Shown piece by piece: positions 1-7,061 of a stretch of DNA of 24,485 nucleotides. Under the pieces are notes generated by a model. The model did no database searches, was not told the origin of the DNA, and saw nothing but the letters and a program-made list of their open reading frames with translations. Position 1 is the stretch's first letter, and the number at the start of each line of letters is the position of its first letter. A program made the position numbers and the translations under genes. Origin of the DNA: an uncultured Thermomicrobiales bacterium (lineage in GTDB: Bacteria > Chloroflexota > Chloroflexia > Thermomicrobiales > UBA6265); assembly GCA_902806395.1 (NCBI GenBank), contig CADCWH010000329.1, positions 1-24,485 on the forward strand. The letters run 5' to 3'.

Positions 1-2
1 TC

Positions 3-281
3 GACGCGGTCGCCCTGCTGATCATCGGGCGCGAACTCGGGGTGGAGGTCGAGGAGATCAGTCGCTACCTGGCCCCCCGGCGCTACCTGGGACGCCGGAC
101 GGCGACGGGCGGACCGGAGACCGCCGCGACCCGCGCCGCCCTGGACCAGGACCGCCTACGCTTGGGTGAGGACACCCACTGGCTGGACGACACCGTTGCC
201 GGTCGCCGGGAGGCGGAAGCCCGGCTCGACGCCCTGGTTGGCGAAGTCTTGGCCGAGGCCGAGCAGGGCGGACGCTACTGA
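3..281 (+). CDS. C-terminal part of an argininosuccinate-lyase-like protein (5' truncated by window edge)
   Basis: The frame is open from base 3 to the TGA at 279-281, so the gene enters from the left edge and only about 92 residues are visible. A GTG at 42 is in frame but is probably internal. The visible end reads like the C-terminal domain of argininosuccinate lyase and related fumarase/aspartase-superfamily lyases: a helix (ALLIIGRELGVEVEEISRYL), then LAPRRYLGRRTATGGP, resembling the family's 'DPR..V..R...GG(T/P)AP' segment, then a long Arg/Glu/Ala-rich helix ending in LDALVGEVLAEA. Known role of the family: the final step of arginine synthesis, cleaving argininosuccinate to arginine and fumarate. 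The catalytic residues lie upstream, outside the window, so activity cannot be judged. It overlaps the 3' end of the opposing gene by 7 bp, tail to tail. It could be another lyase of the same superfamily. Confidence 0.55.
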   Translation, partial: DAVALLIIGRELGVEVEEISRYLAPRRYLGRRTATGGPETAATRAALDQDRLRLGEDTHWLDDTVAGRREAEARLDALVGEVLAEAEQGGRY

Positions 282-1186
282 CCGGCGGGACACGGGCCCG
301 GCTCAGGGGGTGCTTCCCCCGATCCCCACGGCGGTCGGTTGAAATCGACCAGGGCCGAGACCGCCTGGGCGGTCACCCACGAGCGCCAGATGGCGTCGTA
401 CGGGGTCGGCCAACCGCCGTCCGGCATCTGTTCGTCACGGAGGCGATCGAGCTGGGCGCTGACCAGGGCTGGCGGTAGAAGGGCGACGAGCGGTCCGGTC
501 GCTGGGCCGGTGTGCTGGAAGAAGTGGACCGCGTCGTCGTAGGTGCCCTCCCTGGCCATCGCCTCTATCCGGGCAGCGCAGGCCGCGAGGTACTCGTCCC
601 GCGTGGGGTGGTCCATCCAGGGAACGTAGTCGACATAGGGCAATAGGTCGTAGAACGACGCGGTCGGGATGGCCTCCGGTGTGGCCATCGCGTCGAACAG
701 GGCGCGGGTCCGCGCGAAGGTCTGGGGCAGTTCCAGACCGAGTCGGGTCGCTTGGCCGACCAGACTCAGGGCGGGATTCAGGGCGGGGAAAGTCCATCCC
801 GCGAACCAGGGTGCCATTGGGGCCTGGGTCACGGCGGTGGAGAAGCGCCAGCCGCCATCTTCGTCCTGGTCTGCGGCAATCCAGGCGGCGAGCCGGGCGA
901 CCACCGGGTCCGACGGCGCGACGCCGGTCGCGAGCATCACGGTGAGGGCAAGCGAGGTGGCGAAGGGGTTGCTCTCCGGTGCGGTGATGTCGGGCTCCAG
1001 GCGGTGTCCGAAGCCGCCGTCCGGGTTCTGGTAGGCGGCCAGGGCGGTCAGGACGCCTGCTCGGTCTTGCCCGCGACCGCAGGCGACGGCGGCCCAGGCG
1101 GCATCGACGGGCCGGCCGTAGGTCGTCAGGAAGGCGAGGGCGCGGTCGATCGGGTCAGCACCGTCATGGTGTCCAGTGGTTGGCAT
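275..1186 (-). CDS. Prenyltransferase/squalene-oxidase repeat protein (alpha/alpha toroid fold), non-cyclase
   Basis: About 303 residues from the ATG at 1186. That start has a GGAG 9 bases upstream; the open frame runs on to 1249, but the earlier ATGs lack a well-spaced ribosome site. Three QxxDGGW-type motifs are visible (QNPDGGFG, QDEDGGW, QMPDGGW), spread along the chain as in the alpha/alpha-barrel of squalene-hopene cyclases and prenyltransferase beta subunits. The DxDD motif of class II terpene cyclases is not seen, and the length is about half that of a full cyclase. A cyclase role is therefore unlikely; a single-barrel binding or unknown enzymatic role is more likely. No signal peptide or membrane segment is evident. 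The substrate is unknown. The neighbouring WYL regulator lies upstream on the same strand across a 565-bp gap. Confidence 0.7.
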   Translation of the reverse strand: MPTTGHHDGADPIDRALAFLTTYGRPVDAAWAAVACGRGQDRAGVLTALAAYQNPDGGFGHRLEPDITAPESNPFATSLALTVMLATGVAPSDPVVARLAAWIAADQDEDGGWRFSTAVTQAPMAPWFAGWTFPALNPALSLVGQATRLGLELPQTFARTRALFDAMATPEAIPTASFYDLLPYVDYVPWMDHPTRDEYLAACAARIEAMAREGTYDDAVHFFQHTGPATGPLVALLPPALVSAQLDRLRDEQMPDGGWPTPYDAIWRSWVTAQAVSALVDFNRPPWGSGEAPPEPGPCPAGQ

Positions 1187-1751
1187 GGTCATCATCTCCA
1201 GGGTCATACGGGGGCTTAGAGGTCGTTGTGGGTGTGGCCCGGTCGACACCGTCCCATTGGGCGGGGATGACAGGTCAGAACGCTGGTGCCAGGGTCACCG
1301 AAACGCTCGGATCGATGTGCTTGGGAGGCCGGGGCATCGTCGGGTTCCGGCCACCAGTCCTCTTCCGATGACGGATCAATCCGCCCCTGACGGTCGGTGG
1401 TCAGGGAGACCCGGGAGATGACCTGGTCACCATCTGTCGGGCGATCGATCACGGTTTATCAGGGACCGGGTAGTGGGCCCTAATCACCGCGACGTTTGAC
1501 CAGATGGTGATCCGCTCCCGAGCCCGTGTCCATTCTCCTGCGAGGTGTTCCGGGCACCTGACTCGTCACGATCGCCTAGGGCGGCCCTGAACCGCCCGTC
1601 CAGCACTTCGTTGTTCGTGTCGTCGCGCACGCTGTGCCTTTCGTCGCCGGGTCGGCCCACTGGCTGCCGGATGTTCCTCTCTCCCTCTCCGTTCCGGCCC
1701 GTCCACTTGCCGGTCCACACATCATCGGATCGAGACGGTGACCACGGGGTG
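1187..1751. other. 565-bp intergenic region with inverted repeats, no convincing gene
   Basis: This gap separates the toroid protein from the WYL regulator; both lie on the minus strand. Overlapping frames on both strands show no recognisable domain and look like GC-driven open frames. It contains GGGCGG/CCGCCC at 1579-1597 (6-bp stem, 7-base loop, no T run; possible terminator for the WYL gene), CCCTGAC/GTCAGGG at 1385-1406 (7-bp stem), the near-palindrome TGACCTGGTCA at 1419-1429, and a 10-bp inverted pair TCACCATCTG (1427-1436) / CAGATGGTGA (1501-1510). The last three could be operator sites for the downstream gene, with the WYL regulator as an obvious candidate binder. That is inference only. 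Confidence 0.4.
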
Positions 1752-2723
1752 TCACCGTTTCTCGGCCTCCCCCGTTGAAACGGCGTACAGGCGCAATGTC
1801 GCCTCGGCCCGGGCGACCACGAGGTCGCGCAGGTCGTCCGGTGCGAGGACGAGGGCGTCCGTGCCCATGGCGAGGATCTCCCGGGCATAGTAGGGGAGTT
1901 CGTCCGGCGGACAGCGAAACCGGAGGCGCCAGGCATGCGGTGCGACCCGCTCGTAGGCCGACTCGTCGAGGCCGAGACCCTCGGCCTGGCGGCGACCCCG
2001 GTAGGAAAGATGGATCACGACCTCCGGGTGCCCGGGATGGTCGTAGGCGAGGCGTCCCCGCGCAGCCCGGAGGAGAGCCTCGGCTGCCCCGTCCGGCGGG
2101 GGGATGGTGACGACCGCCGAGAACCGGTCGAGCCGGTACCGACGTTCCTCCCCGGCAGCCATGGACACCGCATGGCAGTACCAGCGACCTTCGGCCCCGA
2201 CCAGGCGGCGGGGGAGGAGAAGGTGGGTGGCGACGCGACGGGCCGAGGCGTAGGTCGCGCGGACCCAGAGCCGTTCCCGGATCGCCTTCCGCAGGTCGTT
2301 GAAGTGTTCGGTGCCGGGGGCATCGCCGGTGGTCGGGGCGGCGAGGGAGACCGATGCCAACTCGTGGTCGGCGAGGGCGAGCGTCCCGGGCGACATCGCC
2401 GCCCGGAGCTTCTCGATGACGCTGCGGCACTCCTGGCCGAAGGGGTCGCGGGTGTCCGGGCCGAGGGCCTGAAAAGCCAGGAAGGTGACCGCCGCCTCGG
2501 CCGGCGTCAGGCGCGGGGCGGGTAGCCCGTAGCCCTCGGCCAAGGAATATCCACCGCCGGGTCCGTGGGTCGCCACGATCGGGACGCCGATCTGACCGAG
2601 CGCGTCGATGTCGCGCAGGATCGTGCGACGAGAGACCTCGAACCGCTTCGCCAGAGCGGCGGCCGTCTCGGGCCCGCCGCCGAGGACGAGGGTGATCCCG
2701 GTCAATCTGGCGCTCCTCGACAT
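1752..2723 (-). CDS. HTH and WYL-domain transcriptional regulator (YafY/DeoR-like)
   Basis: 323 residues with a good ribosome site (GGGGGA, 5 bases before the ATG at 2723). Residues 1-60 form a winged helix-turn-helix typical of this family (AALAKRFEVSRRTILRDIDAL, then the wing GPGGGYSL). Residues about 140-210 are the WYL domain, including the WY signature (WYC at 181-183) and the Arg-rich RRYRLDRFSAV strand thought to bind nucleic-acid or nucleotide ligands. Residues about 220-320 fit the WCX extension. Members of the family are ligand-sensing repressors or activators, and some control DNA-damage or phage-defence genes. No defence gene lies adjacent here, so its target is unknown. The start lies near the divergent promoter region for hflX, which suggests auto- or local regulation. 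Length matches the family. Confidence 0.9.
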   Translation of the reverse strand: MSRSARLTGITLVLGGGPETAAALAKRFEVSRRTILRDIDALGQIGVPIVATHGPGGGYSLAEGYGLPAPRLTPAEAAVTFLAFQALGPDTRDPFGQECRSVIEKLRAAMSPGTLALADHELASVSLAAPTTGDAPGTEHFNDLRKAIRERLWVRATYASARRVATHLLLPRRLVGAEGRWYCHAVSMAAGEERRYRLDRFSAVVTIPPPDGAAEALLRAARGRLAYDHPGHPEVVIHLSYRGRRQAEGLGLDESAYERVAPHAWRLRFRCPPDELPYYAREILAMGTDALVLAPDDLRDLVVARAEATLRLYAVSTGEAEKR

Positions 2724-2791
2724 CGCGTTCCCCCGCTGCCCTAGCGCGTCGCGAACCCCGCGATCGGGGTCAGGACACTTGTCACGTCACG

Positions 2792-2797
2792 TATACT
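2792..2797 (+). promoter_or_regulatory. Putative -10 box (TATACT) of the hflX promoter
   Basis: TATACT is an AT-rich island in very GC-rich DNA and matches the -10 consensus at 5 of 6 bases. No good -35 hexamer lies 16-18 bases upstream (GTCAGG at 17); a TTGTCA sits only 7 bases away. If it is used, transcription starts near 2804. That excludes the ATG at 2608, which lies inside the opposing WYL gene, as the hflX start. Confidence 0.45.
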
Positions 2798-2822
2798 TTA
2801 GGGGACCGGCGGGGACTGAATC

Positions 2823-2842
2823 GGGACGCGAGGGCGCGTCTC
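2823..2842 (+). other. Short hairpin in the hflX leader
   Basis: GACGCG (2825-2830) pairs with CGCGTC (2835-2840) around an AGGG tetraloop, extendable by a G-T and a G-C pair to 2823/2842. It lies between the proposed -10 box and the GTAGGAG ribosome site at 2854-2860, so it would be in the 5' untranslated leader. It may be a chance GC-rich stem. Confidence 0.3.
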
Positions 2843-2925
2843 CAGGCCCCATCGTAGGAGCGATCACCACGAGTACACACGGACGATCTGACGAGAAGAG
2901 CCTGGCGACGACCGACGAGACGGCC

Positions 2926-4551
2926 GTGAGCCCCGCGACCCTGGCCCCCCGATTTTGGACCGAGCGGCCGGTGAGCGTCCGAGACGACACCCGCTACGGT
3001 GGCGAGCCTGGCGCCGGGGACGAACCGGGTGACGAAGAGGTCCCGTACGAGGACCGATTCGGAGAAGATCACGGGGAAGAGGACGAGGACGGAGAGCTGC
3101 ACGTCGTCCCGTTGACGCGTCCCTTCCCGACCGCCCGGCCGACCGAACAGGCCCTGTTGATCGCGGTCGATGTCCAGTCCCGCGACAAGGTCTGGGAGAC
3201 GACAGACACCCTGGAAGAATTGGCCCGCCTGGCCGAGACGGTCGACGTCGAGGTCGTCGGGTCCGTGACGCAGCGGCTGCGGCACCCCATCGCGGGTACC
3301 TATTTCGGCAAGGGCAAGCTCGGGGAGGTCATCGCACTGCGCGAGGGTCTCGGCTACGACATGGTGCTGGTCGACTCTGAGTTGACCCCCGCCCAGCAGC
3401 GCAATCTGGAACAGGCCCTCGACGTCAAGGTGATCGACCGGACCGCCCTGATCCTCGATGTCTTCGCCCGCAGGGCGCAGACCCACGAGGGGCGCCTCCA
3501 GGTCGAACTGGCCCAATTGCAATACCGGCTGCCGAGGCTGACCCGAATGTGGACCCACCTCTCGCGTCAGGGAGTCGGGGGCGTGGGGCTGCGCGGACCC
3601 GGAGAGACGCAGTTGGAGGCCGACCGTCGGGAGGTCAACTCCCGGATCGCCCACCTGAAGAAGGAACTCCAGACGGTCCACACCCACCGCGAGTTGCATC
3701 GTGACCGTCGCCGCCACAACCAGACCCCGGTCGTGGCCCTGGTCGGGTACACCAACGCCGGCAAGAGCACCCTGCTCAACGCCCTGACGGGAGCGGGGGT
3801 GATGGCCGAGGACAAGCTGTTCGCCACGCTCGACCCGACCACCCGACGGGGGAGCCTGCCGAGCGGTCGTGACGTGCTGCTGACCGATACGGTCGGGTTC
3901 ATCAACAACCTGCCCACCCTGCTGATCGCCGCGTTCCGAGCCACCTTGGAGGAGATCAACGAGGCGACCGTGTTGGTCCACGTCCTCGATGTCACCCACG
4001 CCAACGCCTTCGAGCAGGCCGAGACAGTCCAACAAGTTTTGGAGGAACTCGGCGCCGACGACGTCCCGACCGTCGTGGCCCTGAACAAGGTCGATGCCCT
4101 CGATGACGACGACCACGAGCGCTACCGGGCCATCGCGGCCACGCTCGCGACGGGCTCCCGGGCGGTCGTGCCGATCTCGGCCCATGATGGGCGGGGAATC
4201 GCCGACCTACTCGCGGCCGTCGAGGCGACGCTGGAAGAGACGGTCGGGTTCGTGCCGGTCTTGCTCAGGGTGCCATTCGAGCGTGGCGACCTGGTCGAGC
4301 GGTTCCACCGCGTCGGACGGGTCCAGGCGACGCGCCATGATGAGGCCGGCACCGAGGTCGAGGGCTTGCTGCCGGAGACGTTGGTCGGGCAGTTCACTCC
4401 CTTCATCACGGCCCGGTCGAGCGACGCGGCCATCGGACCCTTAGCTGCCGGGAACGAAGCCGATACGGCCGATGCGATCCCCGCCCTCGCTCTCTCGAGT
4501 GATGAGGTCGTGCCAGCCGAATCCGAAGATACGGCGCACCCCGCCGCCTGA
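2926..4551 (+). CDS. hflX: GTPase HflX (ribosome-splitting/ribosome-associated GTPase)
   Basis: The N-terminal HflX domain is clear (RHPIAGTYFGKGKLGEV, then ALDVKVIDRTALILDVFARRAQTHEG and GVGLRGPGETQLEADRR). The Ras-like G domain follows, with G1 GYTNAGKST (from 3745), G2/G3 DPTTRRGSL and DTVGF, and G4 NKVD (from about 4087). HflX rescues or splits stalled ribosomes, especially under heat stress. The start is uncertain. The frame is open from 2608, but that ATG is inside the WYL gene and upstream of the likely promoter. The strongest ribosome site, GTAGGAG at 2854-2860, has no ATG, GTG or TTG after it; eight bases on is an in-frame ACG (2869). The next in-frame GTG is 2926 (used here, 541 aa), and another is at 2971. 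An acidic low-complexity stretch precedes the conserved core, so all three are compatible with function. A strong inverted repeat follows the stop. Confidence 0.9.
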   Translation: MSPATLAPRFWTERPVSVRDDTRYGGEPGAGDEPGDEEVPYEDRFGEDHGEEDEDGELHVVPLTRPFPTARPTEQALLIAVDVQSRDKVWETTDTLEELARLAETVDVEVVGSVTQRLRHPIAGTYFGKGKLGEVIALREGLGYDMVLVDSELTPAQQRNLEQALDVKVIDRTALILDVFARRAQTHEGRLQVELAQLQYRLPRLTRMWTHLSRQGVGGVGLRGPGETQLEADRREVNSRIAHLKKELQTVHTHRELHRDRRRHNQTPVVALVGYTNAGKSTLLNALTGAGVMAEDKLFATLDPTTRRGSLPSGRDVLLTDTVGFINNLPTLLIAAFRATLEEINEATVLVHVLDVTHANAFEQAETVQQVLEELGADDVPTVVALNKVDALDDDDHERYRAIAATLATGSRAVVPISAHDGRGIADLLAAVEATLEETVGFVPVLLRVPFERGDLVERFHRVGRVQATRHDEAGTEVEGLLPETLVGQFTPFITARSSDAAIGPLAAGNEADTADAIPALALSSDEVVPAESEDTAHPAA

Positions 4552-4565
4552 TCTCCCATGGTGTC

Positions 4566-4614
4566 GACGCGCCCTACCCGTCCTGGCCAGTTGCCAGGAC
4601 GGGTAGGGCGCGTC
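4566..4614 (+). terminator. Perfect 22-bp inverted repeat after hflX (probable terminator)
   Basis: The arms 4566-4587 and 4593-4614 are exactly complementary, with a 5-base loop (CAGTT). The repeat begins 15 bases after the hflX stop. No T run follows, so it is either a U-poor terminator of the kind common in GC-rich genomes or an RNA-stabilising 3' stem. Confidence 0.65.
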
Positions 4615-4737
4615 CGCGGTCGGCTCGGCCGGTGATGTCGTCTCCCGGTACGGGTCGGTCGCGAGGTCGTGCGTCGCCCCGGCCAGTGGTCAGGTGCGTC
4701 GTCTCGTGACAGCACGTTAGGAAGAAGGTCCGCAATG

Positions 4738-4759
4738 GCGCGGGGCAAGTGCCCCGCGC
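4738..4759 (+). terminator. Hairpin GCGCGGGGC/GCCCCGCGC between hflX and the roadblock gene
   Basis: A perfect 9-bp GC stem with a 4-base loop (AAGT). It lies after the long hflX terminator-like repeat and just before the putative promoter at 4784. It may insulate the following cluster from read-through; there is no T tract, so the call is tentative. Confidence 0.4.
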
Positions 4760-4774
4760 ATATCGTCGTGCGTG

Positions 4775-4796
4775 GATTCCCGTTATAGTGGGAATC
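4775..4796 (+). promoter_or_regulatory. Putative -10 box TATAGT enclosed by inverted repeat GATTCCC/GGGAATC
   Basis: TATAGT at 4784-4789 matches the -10 consensus at 5 of 6 bases. It sits in the 8-base spacer of a perfect 7-bp inverted repeat (4775-4781 and 4790-4796). A dyad centred on the -10 element is a typical operator position, where a bound repressor would block RNA polymerase. It would control the roadblock gene and perhaps the genes after it. No clear -35 was found. Confidence 0.4.
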
Positions 4797-4831
4797 GCGG
4801 GACCGTGAACACGACGCAGAGGGACGGGTTG

Positions 4832-5194
4832 ATGGCGGAGACGCTCGGGGCGAGGCTGGCCGGGATCCGGAAGGCGCATGACCTCGACCTGGCGATGGTC
4901 TGTTCCGATGGTGTCGTGCTCGGTGTGGACGCTCGGGCGGAGATCGGCGCGATCCGGGTAGGACAGACCGCGAGCGACCTGGTGCTCCTGATGCGGGCGA
5001 TCGGGGCCGAGATGAACCAGGGGAGCCTGCGGATGGGAATCCTGGAATTCGAGGGTGGGACCCTGGTCGTGACGCACCTGCCCTCCGGGGAAGATTTGCT
5101 CCTGCTCAGTGCCGACACCCTGAATGTCGGTCGGGTACGGATGGCGGCGCGCCAATTTCGTGAGTCGTATGAGCGATCGGGGGTACCAGGCTGA
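4832..5194 (+). CDS. Roadblock/LC7 domain protein (MglB-like), first copy
   Basis: 120 residues from the ATG at 4832, which follows AGAGGGA at a spacing of about 8. Earlier in-frame GTGs (4772, 4805) overlap or adjoin the proposed promoter and were rejected. The chain has the alpha-beta-beta-alpha-beta layout of roadblock/LC7 proteins: helix ETLGARLAGIRKAH, strands AMVCSDGVVLGVDA, helix ASDLVLLMRAIGAEM, strands MGILEFEGGTLVVTHLP and EDLLLLSA, then a C-terminal helix. Such proteins dimerise and act as partners or activating proteins of small GTPases such as MglA. Downstream on the same strand lie purM, a second roadblock protein and an MglA-like GTPase, which supports that role. No transmembrane segment is seen. 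The similarity is structural rather than strongly motif-based. Confidence 0.7.
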   Translation: MAETLGARLAGIRKAHDLDLAMVCSDGVVLGVDARAEIGAIRVGQTASDLVLLMRAIGAEMNQGSLRMGILEFEGGTLVVTHLPSGEDLLLLSADTLNVGRVRMAARQFRESYERSGVPG

Positions 5195-5262
5195 CCGCGC
5201 CGGGGAGTGGGTTCGGGACGAGCGATGCGAATCGGGGATTCGGGAGAGTGCGGTCGGTGGTA

Positions 5263-6372
5263 ATGACGACGGGACGCGATAACCTACGGACCTACCGGGA
5301 GGCGGGCGTCGATATCGACCTCGCCGCCGATGCCGTCGCTCGCATCGCTGACCGGGCCCGACGGGCATTTGGGAACCCCGTCGAACCTACCGCTGCGGGG
5401 TCGTCGGGCATCGGCCACTTCGGCGGCGTCTTCCGGTTGCCAGGAGACCCCGTCCGGACCTTGGTCGCAAGTGCCGACGGGGTGGGGACCAAGCTGAAGC
5501 TGGCATTCGCGTTGGGCGGTGACGCCCATGCGGGGATCGGTCGGGATCTGGTCAACCACTGTGCCAACGATCTCCTGGCGATGGGGGCGACGCCGCTGTT
5601 CTTCCTCGATTACGTGGCGATGGGGAAGTTGGACGCGGCGGTCGTGGACGCGGTGGTCGGCGGGATGATCGATGCCTGCCAAGAGAATGGCCTCGTCCTG
5701 CTCGGTGGCGAGACGGCTGAGATGCCCGGGCTGTACGCCCCCGGCGAGTACGACGTGGCGGGATTCATCGTCGGCGAGGTGCCCGGCGGCGAAGTGATTG
5801 ATGGCTCGGCCGTCGAGGCAGGTGACCTGCTGATCGGCCTGCCGAGCGATGGCCTGCACACGAATGGGTATAGCTTGGCCCGTCGTGTGATCGGGCTCGT
5901 CGGCGAACCCAACCACGACCGGGAGATTCTGGCGACCCCCTTGCCGGGCGGTGAAGGACGCTCGCTCGGCGAGGCCCTGATGGCGCCGCACCGGACCTAT
6001 GCGGCTGAGGTGCGCCCGCTGCTGGGGCGCGGCTGGGTGCGGGGCATGGCCCACGTCACCGGGGGCGGATTGCCCGGCAACGTGCCGCGGATGCTGCCCG
6101 CCGGCCTGGCGGCAGCGTTTGAGCCCGACCGCTGGGATCCTGGAACCCTCATTCACCACCTCGTCGAGAAGGGGAACATCGCGCCGGAGGAGGCGGCCCG
6201 CGCGTTCAACATGGGCATCGGGTTTGTCCTGGCCATTCCGGCCAGCGTCGAATCGGCTGTCCTCGCGGCCATCCCCACCGCCCGACGGATCGGGTCGGTC
6301 GTCGCGGCTGACCAGGATGACCAGGCACCGACGAAGGTATGGGGGATGCCCCAATGGCAACAGGACCCATGA
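5263..6372 (+). CDS. purM: Phosphoribosylformylglycinamidine cyclo-ligase (AIR synthetase)
   Basis: 369 residues. The enzyme converts FGAM to AIR with ATP in cytosolic de novo purine synthesis. Family signatures run in order: TYREAGVDIDLAADAV at the N-terminus, GIGHFGG, the nucleotide-binding ASADGVGTKLKLA, LVNHCANDLLAMGATPLFFLDY, LLGGETAEMPGLYAPGEYD, LPSDGLHTNGYSLARRV, HVTGGGLPGNVPRMLP, and FNMGIGFVL near the end. Full length for the family. The start is taken as the ATG at 5263; a GTG at 5248 is in frame and would add five residues, and GGAGAG precedes both imperfectly. The stop TGA (6370-6372) overlaps an ATG at 6369 of the next gene, suggesting translational coupling. It stands apart from other pur genes in this window and sits between two roadblock genes. 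Confidence 0.96.
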   Translation: MTTGRDNLRTYREAGVDIDLAADAVARIADRARRAFGNPVEPTAAGSSGIGHFGGVFRLPGDPVRTLVASADGVGTKLKLAFALGGDAHAGIGRDLVNHCANDLLAMGATPLFFLDYVAMGKLDAAVVDAVVGGMIDACQENGLVLLGGETAEMPGLYAPGEYDVAGFIVGEVPGGEVIDGSAVEAGDLLIGLPSDGLHTNGYSLARRVIGLVGEPNHDREILATPLPGGEGRSLGEALMAPHRTYAAEVRPLLGRGWVRGMAHVTGGGLPGNVPRMLPAGLAAAFEPDRWDPGTLIHHLVEKGNIAPEEAARAFNMGIGFVLAIPASVESAVLAAIPTARRIGSVVAADQDDQAPTKVWGMPQWQQDP

Positions 6373-6992
6373 TTGACCCACGGACTCCCCCCGAGGACCT
6401 TGACGAGGACACCGGTGCGGACGAGGGCGTCTCGCGCCAGATCCGGCAGACCGGCGGACCACCGAAGCGCCCTGAGTCACGGAGGAGGTTCGATCCTAAC
6501 CTCACCGACATGGTGATCGATGAGGTGACCAGCACCGGCATCACCGACGTACTGGGGCGGCTGGTGCGCGACACCCGGGCCAGCAGCGGCATGGTCATCG
6601 ACCGTGCCGGCCAGATCATCGCCTTCAACGGTCAGGAGTACCGGGGGGAGATGATGATGCTCGGTGCCCTGATCGCCGGCACCTACGCCTCGACCCGGGA
6701 AATGGCGAAGATCCTGCACGAAGAGCACTTTCGAATGCTGCTCCAGGAGGGATCCAAGGAGAAGATCTTCACCGAGGCGGTGGGCGACCACTGGTTGGTA
6801 TCGGTGATCTTCGACCGCCATACCCATCTCGGTCTGGTCAAGGTGCTGAGCAACCGGGCGACCTTGGACCTCAGCCAGATCCTGGATCGGGCCATCGAGT
6901 CCAACCGCAATCGTCCTCGTGAAATGGACGCGGGCCTCGCCCGGATCACCCGGGACACCATCGACTTGTTGTTCCGGAAAGAGGACGCCTGA
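6369..6992 (+). CDS. Roadblock/LC7 domain protein (MglB-like), second copy, with N-terminal extension
   Basis: About 207 residues from the ATG at 6369, which overlaps the purM stop as ATGA and has AGGA just upstream. ATGs at 6354 (GGGGGA about 7 bases upstream) and 6339 are in-frame alternatives. A polar, acidic, probably disordered stretch of about 45 residues (PRTPPEDLDEDTGADEG...) precedes the roadblock fold: VLGRLVRDTRASSGMVIDRAGQIIAFNG, a helix MMMLGALIAGTYASTREMAKIL, strands EGSKEKIFTEAVGDHWLVSVIF and LGLVKVLS, then a long C-terminal helix. The layout matches MglB-type GTPase-activating or partner proteins. The MglA-like GTPase begins 69 bases downstream on the same strand, the classic mglB-mglA order. 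It differs clearly from the smaller copy at 4832, so it is not a recent duplicate. Confidence 0.8.
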   Translation: MIDPRTPPEDLDEDTGADEGVSRQIRQTGGPPKRPESRRRFDPNLTDMVIDEVTSTGITDVLGRLVRDTRASSGMVIDRAGQIIAFNGQEYRGEMMMLGALIAGTYASTREMAKILHEEHFRMLLQEGSKEKIFTEAVGDHWLVSVIFDRHTHLGLVKVLSNRATLDLSQILDRAIESNRNRPREMDAGLARITRDTIDLLFRKEDA

Positions 6993-7061
6993 GGGCCGAC
7001 GCCGCCGGGTTCTGCCACCCATCGCCGGGCTCGCGGCCCGACGCGCTGACGAGAGGATGCA

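Noticed and set aside
1484..1936. 150-residue minus-strand frame near the WYL gene 3' end
   Set aside because: Arg/Ser/Pro-rich composition typical of an out-of-frame GC-rich reading; overlaps the WYL gene and has no domain.
2782..4185. 467-residue open frame on the minus strand across hflX
   Set aside because: It mirrors hflX, has no recognisable domain and reflects high-GC codon bias; the opposing frame has unmistakable HflX motifs.
5284..6480. 398-residue minus-strand frame across purM
   Set aside because: A shadow of purM with no domain; purM signatures are intact on the plus strand.
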